Part shown: one piece after another, positions 7,025 to 14,318 of the stretch
Layout of the letters: each line of letters starts with the position of its first letter
Position numbering within the stretch: position 1 is the stretch's first letter
Origin: CAMCQY01 sp044370415
Lineage (GTDB): Bacteria; Planctomycetota; Planctomycetia; Pirellulales; UBA1268
NCBI GenBank assembly: GCA_044370415.1
Contig: JBILVO010000107.1
Span: 1 to 14,454 of the forward strand
Length of the DNA: 14,454 nucleotides
Reading direction: 5' to 3'
The notes under the pieces: model-generated
What the model was told of the DNA's origin: nothing
The model's database searches: none
What the model saw: only the letters and a program-made list of their open reading frames with translations
Translations under genes and position numbers: made by a program

Positions 7025-8257
7025 TCAACCGCCCACCGCGAGCCTTTCCCGCGCGGCCCCGCCGGGCGTCGCGCCGGCGGCGGTGCCGCACCTGCCCGCC
7101 GCCCACTCGAGGAACCTCCGCGCGACCTGCGGCCACGTGCCGTGCGCGGCGACGAACCGCTCCACATCGCGGCGGTGGGCGGCCCGCTGCTCCGGAGGCC
7201 AGCCCAGCACCGCCTCGATCGCCGCGGCGAGCGGGGCCGCCTCGGCCGGCTCGGCGAAGACGAGCACGCGATCGTACTCCGGCGCCAGCCCCGCGGTGCG
7301 GGTGGTGACCACCGGCGTGCCGGTGCCCAAGTAGTCGAGCAGCTTCGACGGGAAGTTCATCAGGTTGCCCGGATAGCTCGGCGAGCGGGGATTGACGAGC
7401 ACCGTCGCCCTGCCCGTCAGCTCGCGCAGCCGCTTCTCCGGGACCACGCCGAAATCCGTGATGCGGGCATCCTCCGCCGCGGCCGCGCGGAGGCCGTCGT
7501 GCCTGCCCTGTCCGCACACCCACAGCCGGGCGTCGCGCCGCGGCAGCAGCCGCCACGCCGCGAGCAGCAGGTCGAGCCCCGCCCACGGCCCCTTCGATCC
7601 GGTGTAGAGGACGACCGGTGCGGCCGGATCGGCCCCGTCGCCGGCGGCGTGCGGCACGATCCCGCCGTCGAGGTGCCAGGCGCCGGGCCAGGGGCAGTTG
7701 ACGCTCGCCCAGTGGGAGAGGAAGACCACGCCGGCCGAGCCGCGAACCATGGCGGCGATGTTTCGCCACGACGCGTCCGGATCGGGCGCGTCGAGCACGA
7801 TCGGGATCCAGGGGACGCCGGCCTTGGTGGCGGCCGCCACGGCGCCGGCGTGGAAGGGCTCCGCGTTGTAGGTGACCAGCAGGTCGGGCGCGAACGAGGA
7901 GATCGCGGCCCGCACGGCCGCCGCGTACGCCCTGTCCAGGCTCCGCCGGCGGATGCCCGGCACGTTGGTGAACGACACCCCCGTCTCGCCGCCCGCCTCT
8001 CCCCCGGTCTCTCTTCCGATCGCTCTTCCGGTCTCTCTTCCGGTCTGGGGCCGCGACCGCAGCGGCCCCCATGGCCAGGCCCGCGCCGGCTCGTGGCCGA
8101 CCCGCCGGCAGGCGGCGCCGGCAGCCTCCAGGCCACCGGTGAATCCCGTGCTCCAGCGGACCGCCGCGGGCGTGGCCGCGGTGCTGCGGAGCATCCGCTC
8201 CTCGGGCTGGATCGGGCCCAGCCAGAGGATGCGTCGCGGGATGGGGCGCATCGTCAT
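7025..8257 (-). CDS. GT-B glycosyltransferase (GT4-like) with internal TGRE repeat
   Basis: A 410-residue GT-B enzyme. The N-terminus RRILWLGPIQPEERM is a typical first strand, and PWIPIVLDAPDPDASW at 149-164 ends the acceptor-domain core. VVLYTGSKGPWAGLDLLLAAWRLL (about 215-238) opens the nucleotide-binding domain; WVCGQGRHD and DFGVVPEKRLRELTG follow. VLVNPRSPSYPG at 287-296 and FPSKLLDYLGTGTPVVTT at 302-319 form the donor-site region. The usual first Glu of EX7E is not at its place and the second position is Asp308, so this belongs to a divergent GT4/GT1-like branch. Residues 72-93 are a low-complexity insert of four-residue repeats in a loop of the first domain. ATG 8257 overlaps the polymerase stop as ATGA; ATG 8251 is possible too. 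A sugar-transfer role in the same repeat unit is inferred; specificity is unknown. Confidence 0.88.
   Translation of the reverse strand: MTMRPIPRRILWLGPIQPEERMLRSTAATPAAVRWSTGFTGGLEAAGAACRRVGHEPARAWPWGPLRSRPQTGRETGRAIGRETGGEAGGETGVSFTNVPGIRRRSLDRAYAAAVRAAISSFAPDLLVTYNAEPFHAGAVAAATKAGVPWIPIVLDAPDPDASWRNIAAMVRGSAGVVFLSHWASVNCPWPGAWHLDGGIVPHAAGDGADPAAPVVLYTGSKGPWAGLDLLLAAWRLLPRRDARLWVCGQGRHDGLRAAAAEDARITDFGVVPEKRLRELTGRATVLVNPRSPSYPGNLMNFPSKLLDYLGTGTPVVTTRTAGLAPEYDRVLVFAEPAEAAPLAAAIEAVLGWPPEQRAAHRRDVERFVAAHGTWPQVARRFLEWAAGRCGTAAGATPGGAARERLAVGG
7980..8046. repeat. 12-bp tandem repeat inside glycosyltransferase
   Basis: The plus-strand unit CCGGTCTCTCTT occurs exactly at 8004-8015 and 8028-8039. 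A variant (CCGATCGCTCTT) lies between them at 8016-8027, a partial copy at 8040-8046, and two decayed copies at 7980-8003. On the minus strand it encodes repeating T-G-R-E/T-G-G-E units. About 5.5 copies in all, more conserved at the 5' end of the gene than toward its 3' side. Confidence 0.9.
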
Positions 8258-9678
8258 CGACGCACAGGCTGCGGCCAGCTGCCGCCGCGCCAGCAGCTTG
8301 TCACGACGAGCCCCGCAGCCATGAGGATGATCTCGCCCTGGCGGTCCGCCAGCACGAACGGCAGCGTGACGCCGCCGATCATGACGGCCGAGATCGCCGC
8401 CGTGGCGATCGCGCGGGCGCCGCGGTTGGGGTCATAGGCCATCACCTTCGAGAGACGAATCACCAGGGCGGCCAGCACGGCGATGCAGATCGGGCCGACG
8501 ATGAGCCCCATCTGCCGGAGCAGCTCGAGGATCAGGTTGTGGGGGCCGAAACGCCACAGCGTGTCCTTGCCGAATGACCGGATATTGAAGGCCCGGCCGG
8601 GCACCGGCAGGAACATCGGCTCCTCGTACATGCTGCGAACGAACCCCACCCACAGCGGCCCGCGGTCCTTGTAGAGCTTCGACTCGAGCCTGCCGATGAC
8701 CGACTGGTCGCTCTCCGCCTTGTCTTCGACGTGCAGCACGAACCCCATGGCGAACACGGCCACGCACATCAGGAACGACACCATCACGAAGGCGTGGATC
8801 CGCTTGTAGGGCTCGCGCCGTGAACGGGCCGCCGCCTGCTCGATGAAGCCGGCGATCGCGCACCACGTCCATGTCAGCATGAGCATGAACGTCGAGCAGA
8901 AGACGCAGAATGCCCCACTCACCGCCAGCTCCGCGGCGGAGCGGATCAGCTTCGTGCGGGAGAGCACCCCGCTCATGCCCCACACCGCCGCCACGGGCCC
9001 CAGCAGGAAGAGCAGCTGCGATGAGTAGATCCCGTAGAGGGCGGAGAGCGACAGCACGGCCCCCATGAACGCGAGGCTGCCGCCGAGACTCGTGAGCTCA
9101 CGCTGGTCCAGCCGGGGCATCAGCATGCCGTACAGGGCGCTTCCCACGACCGCGTACATCCGCACCGAGGCCGTCCAGCCGTAGCCGAACGACTTGGCGT
9201 AGATGGCCCCCGCGATCACCAGCAGGCCCGCGAGCAGCCAGGCGATGCCGACACCCGTCGGAAAGGCCGCCCGATTGACCCGTGCGTCGAACATGGCGAT
9301 CACCGTGCGCACGGCCATCAGCACAGGTGGCAGCGAGAACGCGTAGGACTCGTATCCGGTCAGGCCCGCGTACACGTCCTCCAGACCAGCGCCGAAGCCG
9401 TCGCCCAGCGACAGACTCAGACGCAGCTGCATGCAGGAGATGGCGTACGGAATGATGATGTCCGGACGCATCCGCAGGATGAGGTAGGAGGCGAACAGGA
9501 ACCGCACCCAGATCGATGACGACAGGTGGAAGTACGACCAGGCGAGATAGATGAGCGCGAGGGCGATCAGGTAGGGGTTGAGCGCCCGATCCCGGGCCAC
9601 GGCCGCCTGCCGCGGGCGGACCGTCGGCCAGCCGAGGCCGGGGTCGAGCGTCGGGGCGTGGGATGCGTAGGACGACAT
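8254..9678 (-). CDS. O-antigen polymerase/ligase-like membrane protein (Wzy/WaaL superfamily)
   Basis: This is a 474-residue polytopic inner-membrane protein, likely the polymerase joining lipid-linked repeat units on the periplasmic side. About ten to twelve hydrophobic spans are visible, starting near residue 35, after a polar N-terminus. Between spans at about 298-316 and 391-408 lies a long loop with the family hallmark: KDRGPLWVGFVRSMYEEP at 337-354, then GRAFN, and GPHNLILELLRQMGL at 378-392. The Arg/Trp and His380-Asn381 in this loop match the Wzy_C/WaaL pattern, in which basic residues of the large periplasmic loop are required. A ligase acting on lipid A cannot be excluded, since both roles share this fold, but placement among glycosyltransferases favours a polymerase. 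ATG 9678 follows the upstream gene by 25 bp holding a GC-rich hairpin. The stop overlaps the next start (ATGA). Confidence 0.85.
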   Translation of the reverse strand: MSSYASHAPTLDPGLGWPTVRPRQAAVARDRALNPYLIALALIYLAWSYFHLSSSIWVRFLFASYLILRMRPDIIIPYAISCMQLRLSLSLGDGFGAGLEDVYAGLTGYESYAFSLPPVLMAVRTVIAMFDARVNRAAFPTGVGIAWLLAGLLVIAGAIYAKSFGYGWTASVRMYAVVGSALYGMLMPRLDQRELTSLGGSLAFMGAVLSLSALYGIYSSQLLFLLGPVAAVWGMSGVLSRTKLIRSAAELAVSGAFCVFCSTFMLMLTWTWCAIAGFIEQAAARSRREPYKRIHAFVMVSFLMCVAVFAMGFVLHVEDKAESDQSVIGRLESKLYKDRGPLWVGFVRSMYEEPMFLPVPGRAFNIRSFGKDTLWRFGPHNLILELLRQMGLIVGPICIAVLAALVIRLSKVMAYDPNRGARAIATAAISAVMIGGVTLPFVLADRQGEIILMAAGLVVTSCWRGGSWPQPVRR

Positions 9679-9690
9679 GGATATTGTTCC

Positions 9691-9703
9691 GCCCCGGCGG
9701 GGC
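9691..9703. other. Perfect GC hairpin between GT4 and polymerase genes
   Basis: GCCCC-GGC-GGGGC (plus strand) forms a 5-bp all-GC stem with a 3-base loop, beginning immediately after the stop of the GT4 at 9704-11026 and ending 12 bases before the polymerase ATG. There is no T-run behind it on the minus strand, so it is not a classical terminator. It could stabilise or partly attenuate the message, or be chance in such GC-rich DNA. Confidence 0.4.
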
Positions 9704-11026
9704 TCAGGCCCTCATCGACGGCGGCCCGGAATCGCCGCTGTCACTGTCTCGTACACCGTCCCCGACACGGTCCAGGACGCCGCGGTAGACCTCCGCCACC
9801 GCCGCGTGCTGCGCCGACAGCGTGTGGAAGGCGACCGCCCGCGCACGTGCCCGTTCGCCGGTCGCCCTCCGCAGGTCGGGCCGGCGGATCATCTCCTCGA
9901 GCGCCGCTGCCAGCCCCGCGGCGTCGCCGGGGGGGCAGAGCAGGCCGGTCTCGCCGTGGATGACGCATTCGTTCACCCCGCCCACGTCGGTGCCGACCGC
10001 GGGCCTGCCGAGCGCGGCCGCCTCGATCACCGGCCGCGGGAAGTGCGGCCGCGTCGCCGGGAAGACGATGAAGTCGACAGTCTCGAACAGGCCGGCGATG
10101 TCGTCACGGAAGGGCTGCAGCGACACCTCCGGAGCGAGCGCGGCGTAGGCCGAGGCATACCGGTCGTGCGTCGTCGGCACGCCCAGCATCCGCGCCGCCC
10201 GGCTGGCGAGACTGCGTCGCGGCGGGGCACGGTGTTTGTCGACGAGGCATCCGGGCATGATGCATTCCCAGCGCGTGTCGGTCCGGCGGAGGAGCCGCAG
10301 CGCGTCGAGCAGCACCGCGGCTCCCTTGGCGGCCGCGAAGCCGCCGACGTAGGCGAACCGCACGGGACCGCCGGAGGCCGACGCCGAGGCGACCGGCGGC
10401 CGGTGGAACCAGGCGTCTGGCACGCAGTTATAGATGATACGGCCGGGCCGATCGCCGATCCACGCGTGCCTGTCGTACCGCGTGATGAACACGCACGCGG
10501 GTGCCGCGAGCATCAGGCGGCGGATCATGGCGGTGCGGACTCCCTGGTCGGGAGGGGGCTCGCGGACGTGCCAGACGAACGGCACGCCGGCCGTGGTGAG
10601 GCTGCTCGCCGAACTGCTCAGCGGCATGCTGTTGAGATGCACGAGGTCGGGGCCGACCCGATCCACGAGCCGCAGCGTCGCCCGCATGCTCGACCGCCAC
10701 CGGGCGGCGACACCCGCGAGCTCCAGCGCGTGACGCGGGTTGACGAGCGACCTCGGGGCGACGGTGCTGTGATCCCAGCAGCAGATGTCGGGGGCCGGAA
10801 GTGTCGCGATTCCCGCGGCCGCGTAGAAGTCGACGAGTTCGTCGCACGGCCGCGCCAGCGCCACGGTGCACTCCACGCCCGCCTGCTGCATCGATTGCAC
10901 GAGGTACCGCAGGCTCGTCGCCGAGCCGCCGAGGCATCCGGCGTGCTGAACGTAAAGCACCCGGCGCGGCAGCGGCGGGACGGACGCCCGCAGGCCGTCG
11001 CGGGTCGCGGGAGCGGCGGCCTTCAC
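9704..11026 (-). CDS. Glycosyltransferase family 4 (GTG start)
   Basis: A 440-residue GT-B sugar transferase. The N-terminal domain starts with RRVLYVQHAGCLGGSATSLR at 21-40, whose glycine-rich loop is typical of GT4. GPDLVHLNSMPLSSSASS at 125-142 and PFVWHVREPPPD at 149-160 follow, and RIIYNCVPDAWFHRP at 196-210 marks the domain junction. The second domain opens with RFAYVGGFAAAKGAAVLL at 223-240, with Lys234 at the usual phosphate-binding position. In the donor site, HFPRPVIEAAALGRPAV (328-344) keeps the second Glu (335) of EX7E, but the first position is Pro327. Start: GTG 11026 overlaps the upstream stop as GTGA and leaves a 20-residue lead before the first strand; the open frame further upstream is shadow of the preceding gene. 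The C-terminal tail is Asp/Ser rich. Specificity is unknown. Confidence 0.9.
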   Translation of the reverse strand: MKAAAPATRDGLRASVPPLPRRVLYVQHAGCLGGSATSLRYLVQSMQQAGVECTVALARPCDELVDFYAAAGIATLPAPDICCWDHSTVAPRSLVNPRHALELAGVAARWRSSMRATLRLVDRVGPDLVHLNSMPLSSSASSLTTAGVPFVWHVREPPPDQGVRTAMIRRLMLAAPACVFITRYDRHAWIGDRPGRIIYNCVPDAWFHRPPVASASASGGPVRFAYVGGFAAAKGAAVLLDALRLLRRTDTRWECIMPGCLVDKHRAPPRRSLASRAARMLGVPTTHDRYASAYAALAPEVSLQPFRDDIAGLFETVDFIVFPATRPHFPRPVIEAAALGRPAVGTDVGGVNECVIHGETGLLCPPGDAAGLAAALEEMIRRPDLRRATGERARARAVAFHTLSAQHAAVAEVYRGVLDRVGDGVRDSDSGDSGPPSMRA

Positions 11027-12189
11027 GGCGAGACGCTGCCCCCCGATGGTGCCGGGCGGCCGGAGGCCAGGTCGGCGACGACCGCCGCCACCTTGGGCGC
11101 GAGCGCGTCCGCCGCGAAGTTCTCGGCAACGAACCGCCGGCCCCGATCGCCCATGGCGTCGCGCTCGTCGGGGCCGAGCCGAAACAACCGCTCGATCCCC
11201 GCGGCGACGGCGGTGACGGAATCGGGATCCACCGCGAGGCCGGTGACGCCGGGCAGGATGGTCTCCGGGCAGCCGCCGTGCGTGCTCGTGAGCACCGGGC
11301 GGCCGCACGCTGCCGCCTCGATGTTCACCACGCCGAAGCCCTCGCCATAGACCTCGTCGCCCTCGACGACCACGCGGCTGGGAAACGCGAACACATCGCT
11401 CGTGGCATACAGATCGCGCAGTCTGGTCTTCGAGACGGCTCCCAGGAACTCCACGCGCTCCCCGAGGCCGTGCGCGGCGGCCTGGGTCCGCAGGGCGTCG
11501 AGCCGTGTTCCCTCGCCGGCCACCCGCAGCCGCAGGGGCAGGTCGGCCGCGGTGCGACGCAGCTGCGCCAGCGCGTCGACGAGCGTGCCGTATCCCTTGT
11601 GCTCGGTGTCCGCGTCGTGACGCCCGACGGTGAGCAGCGTGTGCCGCTCGACGTCGGCGGCCGCACCGGGGCGGAAAAACGCGACGTCGATCGGGTTGTG
11701 GATCACGATGGGCCGGTGCTCCTCACCGAGCAGTCGCGCCACGGAATCGCTCGTGTACTGGCTCACCGCGACAAGCCGGTCGGCCCGCTGCAGCTCGGCG
11801 GCCGAATCGCGCCCCATCCGCCCCCACACCTCGCGGCCGTGCAGCCAGGCCACGATCGGCGGCCGGCGGCCCACCCGGGCGGCCGCCCGCGATACCAGCG
11901 GCAGCGTGTGGCAATGGCAGGCGACGATCAGGTCGGCCCAGGCCACCTGCCTGCGCAGCGCCTCCAGCGGATAGAGGAAGCCGGCGCGGTGCACGACGGC
12001 CCGTAGCAGCCGGCTGGACGGCAGCGTGCCCACGACGAGGTATCGCTCAGCGTCGACGGTGCCATGTCCATGGATGGCGGCACACCGCACCTCGTGGCCC
12101 GCCTCTGCCAGCGACCGGGCGAGGGCCGCGGAAACGATCTCCAGTCCGCCGAGCGACGTGAAGTTGAAGCCCGTGAGCAGGATTCTCAT
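11023..12189 (-). CDS. Glycosyltransferase family 4
   Basis: A 388-residue retaining GT-B transferase of ordinary family length. It starts with MRILLTGFNFTSLGGLEIVSA (residues 1-21), a first strand plus glycine-rich loop; ATG 12189 is therefore well placed, 4 bp after the previous stop, with a G-rich stretch about 7 bases upstream. PIVAWLHGREVWGR at 111-124, ADRLVAVSQYTSD at 136-148 and PIVIHNPIDVAFF at 160-172 complete the acceptor domain. The donor domain shows HTLLTVGRHDADTEHKGY at 183-200 with Arg190 and Lys198, AGEGTRLDAL at 224-233 and an intact EX7E (EGFGVVNIE, Glu283-Glu291), followed by GRPVLTSTHGGCPE. The same context as its neighbours implies action on a lipid-linked intermediate in the cytoplasm. 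The exact sugar cannot be inferred. Confidence 0.93.
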   Translation of the reverse strand: MRILLTGFNFTSLGGLEIVSAALARSLAEAGHEVRCAAIHGHGTVDAERYLVVGTLPSSRLLRAVVHRAGFLYPLEALRRQVAWADLIVACHCHTLPLVSRAAARVGRRPPIVAWLHGREVWGRMGRDSAAELQRADRLVAVSQYTSDSVARLLGEEHRPIVIHNPIDVAFFRPGAAADVERHTLLTVGRHDADTEHKGYGTLVDALAQLRRTAADLPLRLRVAGEGTRLDALRTQAAAHGLGERVEFLGAVSKTRLRDLYATSDVFAFPSRVVVEGDEVYGEGFGVVNIEAAACGRPVLTSTHGGCPETILPGVTGLAVDPDSVTAVAAGIERLFRLGPDERDAMGDRGRRFVAENFAADALAPKVAAVVADLASGRPAPSGGSVSP

Positions 12190-12193
12190 GCCG

Positions 12194-13159
12194 CTACACC
12201 CCCGCCCGTCGCGAGGCCTGCATCTCCCGCACCAGTGACTGTCCCCGGCGATGGCCGCGCACCTCCGCCAGCAGCATGCGCCGGTCGATCGACGACATGA
12301 AGGGCAGCCGCAGCACCTGGTAGATTCGCTTGGCGGGATGGTCTGACAGAGGATGCGGCGTCGTGTCGCCGCGGAGCGCCCGCATGACCACCACCGAGGC
12401 CTGGCGTCCCTCCGCGACCCGCTCGAGGTAGGGCACCGCGAGCCGCTCCGCGGGGATGAGGTGCTGGAGCGTCAACTGCGGGAAGAGGCCGACCCCGAGC
12501 CCGAACTCGAAGGAGGCGTGGGCCATCTCGGTGTCTTCGCAGGCCATCATGCTGCTGCCCGCCCGGCCGAGCCCGATCTTGAAGGGATCCTGTGCCGTGG
12601 ACGCCGCGTAGGCCTCCGCGATGCTCCGGCGGATGCACATCCCCGCCCCGACCGGCGTCGACTGCGAGCCGTATGGCTCATTCGTCCACGACACCCGGCG
12701 GCAGTCCCGGATCGCCAGCAGCCCGAGCCAGCGGCCCAGGCACGCGGGCGGCTCGACCTCGAACTCGCCGAGGATCGCCCCGCCCCAGGCGCCGAGGAAG
12801 GGGTGGTCGCGGCCGATCCGCACGGCCGTCTCGACGTAGTCGGGGGCCAGCACGTTGTCGTCGTCGACGAAGACGATCAGCGGCGCGGCCGCCTCGGCGA
12901 TGCCTCGCAGCCGGGCGTGCGTCAGGCCGGTCCGCTCCTCCCGCACGACCCGCGCGGCCGGATGCCACGAGAGATCCACCTGGCCCGCCACCGGCGGCGT
13001 GCTCGCGTTGTCGACGATGACGAGCTCCCACCGGCCGAGCGGGGCGGTCTGCGCCCGCAGGGCCGCCAGCGTGCGGGCCAGGATCTCGGGGCGCGGATTG
13101 TGCGTGCACATCACCACGCTCGCCTCGCGGCCCGGTGACGGCGTCGCGACGTCAGCCAT
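12194..13159 (-). CDS. Glycosyltransferase family 2
   Basis: A 321-residue inverting GT-A enzyme. REASVVMCTHNPRPEILAR at 11-29 is the first strand of the nucleotide-binding fold, WELVIVDNAST at 44-54 and GLTHARLRGIAEA at 78-90 continue it, and VFVDDDNVLAPDYVE at 96-110 holds the DXD-type metal site (Asp99-Asp101). GAGMCIRRS at 171-179 and MACEDTEMA at 205-213, with the likely catalytic base Asp209, match bacterial GT2 enzymes. The remaining C-terminal part has no clear transmembrane helix. The start is ATG 13159, because a strong AGGAGG lies 6 bases before it; a start at 13183 would put that site inside the gene. It overlaps the end of the preceding GT4 by 8 bp, which suggests re-initiation rather than an independent message. 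Sugar and linkage are unknown. Confidence 0.93.
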   Translation of the reverse strand: MADVATPSPGREASVVMCTHNPRPEILARTLAALRAQTAPLGRWELVIVDNASTPPVAGQVDLSWHPAARVVREERTGLTHARLRGIAEAAAPLIVFVDDDNVLAPDYVETAVRIGRDHPFLGAWGGAILGEFEVEPPACLGRWLGLLAIRDCRRVSWTNEPYGSQSTPVGAGMCIRRSIAEAYAASTAQDPFKIGLGRAGSSMMACEDTEMAHASFEFGLGVGLFPQLTLQHLIPAERLAVPYLERVAEGRQASVVVMRALRGDTTPHPLSDHPAKRIYQVLRLPFMSSIDRRMLLAEVRGHRRGQSLVREMQASRRAGV

Positions 13160-14318
13160 GCCGTGCCTCCTGACCCCGCGCAACCGCGGCGAGATCGAGC
13201 AGCCTGCCCGCGAACACGGCCGCCGGATCGCGGGGCAGCCTCGCGCGGATCGCGGCCGCCGCCGCCCGGCCGATCTCCCGCCACTCGTGGCGCCGCGCCC
13301 AGGCCCGCTCCAGCGCCTCGTCGAGCAGCCGCACCGACGGTGCCGCGGCGACGAATCCGGTGACGTCGTCCGTGACGACCTCGGTGTTGCCGGCCACGTC
13401 AGTCACGATCGACGGGCGGCCGCAGAGCATCGCCTCCACGAGGCTCAGCGGCAGGCCTTCGTACCGCGAGGGGAGGATGAGGCAGTGGTGGCCCGCCCAC
13501 ACCTTCTCCACGTCGGCCGCGTAGCCGGCGAAGCGCACCATGCCGTCGAGCCCGTGGACCGCCACCAGCCGTCTCAGGGATCCCTCCCAGGGGCCGGCGC
13601 CGTAGAGGTCGACCGTGATCTCACGCCGCTGCCACTTGTCGCGCGACAGCACCTCGAACAGCAGGTCGTGCCCCTTGGCACGCGGCTCGAACCGCGCGAC
13701 GCACGCCAGCCTGAACGCCCCCTCCGGCTCCTCCCACGGGGGCGCGGCGTCCCACGACACGTTGAACGGATTCCACACCACGGCGCCCGTCGGCAACGTC
13801 CCGCCGATCTGCCGCTCGAACAGCTCCAGGTTGTGCCGGGAGACGAAGAAGGCGGCCCGCGCGGCCTGAAACACCCGCCGCCAGCCCGCCGCGGCCTCGT
13901 CCGCAGGCCACCAGAACTCGTAGTTGGCCTGGCAGATGCTCGCGTAGGGGATGCCCGCGTCGTGGCAGAGGTGCATCCAGTCGATGCCGCACGACGTGGC
14001 GCCGTGCGAGATGCAGACGAGGTCCGGCCGGAACGAGACGATCCGCTGCCACGACGGCGTCCACCCCGGCCTGCAGAGGAGCGTCCGCCACGCCCGGCAG
14101 GCGATCCTTCCGGCCAGCGACGCCCGCGGGCGACGGTCGACGATCGCCCCGCGTCGCTCCAGCGCCGCGAGCGCCGGCGGCAGCTCCGGCCAGCGGGCCA
14201 CCGACGCCATGACAGTCGCGCCCGCGTCGATGGACCGCAGGGCGGCCTCCGACCAGAGCGCCTCGCTCCCGCCCCAGGCGGCGCCGTCCATCCCGCTGAT
14301 GAAGGCGATCCGCGTCAT
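13152..14318 (-). CDS. Glycosyltransferase family 4
   Basis: A 388-residue GT-B transferase. The N-terminus RIAFISGMDGAAWGGSEALW at 3-22 is a first strand followed by the GGSE loop common in GT4. PDLVCISHGATSC at 98-110, AAFFVSRHNLELFER at 155-169 and VVWNPFNVSWD at 180-190 lead to the second domain. That domain has RLACVARFEPRAKGHDLL at 203-220 with Arg209 and Lys215, DLYGAGPWEGSLRRL at 237-251 and a complete EX7E (EGLPLSLVE, Glu287-Glu295), then GRPSIVTDVAGNTEVV. ATG 14318 overlaps an upstream stop as ATGA, so it is not the first gene of the operon. A GGATG element about 7 bases upstream could act as a weak ribosome site. It is the earliest complete transferase in transcription order here; the initiating sugar-phosphate transferase is not visible. 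Confidence 0.92.
   Translation of the reverse strand: MTRIAFISGMDGAAWGGSEALWSEAALRSIDAGATVMASVARWPELPPALAALERRGAIVDRRPRASLAGRIACRAWRTLLCRPGWTPSWQRIVSFRPDLVCISHGATSCGIDWMHLCHDAGIPYASICQANYEFWWPADEAAAGWRRVFQAARAAFFVSRHNLELFERQIGGTLPTGAVVWNPFNVSWDAAPPWEEPEGAFRLACVARFEPRAKGHDLLFEVLSRDKWQRREITVDLYGAGPWEGSLRRLVAVHGLDGMVRFAGYAADVEKVWAGHHCLILPSRYEGLPLSLVEAMLCGRPSIVTDVAGNTEVVTDDVTGFVAAAPSVRLLDEALERAWARRHEWREIGRAAAAAIRARLPRDPAAVFAGRLLDLAAVARGQEARHG
13166..13171 (-). promoter_or_regulatory. Strong Shine-Dalgarno of GT2 gene
   Basis: AGGAGG on the minus strand, 6 bases before ATG 13159 and inside the end of the preceding GT4. It is the best ribosome site in the window; most other starts here have only weak or no match. 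Confidence 0.8.

Noticed and set aside
7980..8046. CRISPR-like array
   Set aside because: The 12-bp units are adjacent with no spacers, in frame within a gene.
7002..8072. Upstream extension of the GT4 at 5862-7001 to a 736-residue protein
   Set aside because: The added part overlaps a complete glycosyltransferase in another frame and has shadow composition; GTG 7001 has a well-placed GAGGA and starts at the first beta strand.
7142..8437. Plus-strand open frame of about 431 codons
   Set aside because: Antisense to a motif-bearing glycosyltransferase; its Arg/Gly/His-rich translation reflects third-position GC bias.
9677..11350. Plus-strand open frame of about 557 codons
   Set aside because: Longest shadow in the window, but antisense to an intact GT4 and without any recognisable fold.
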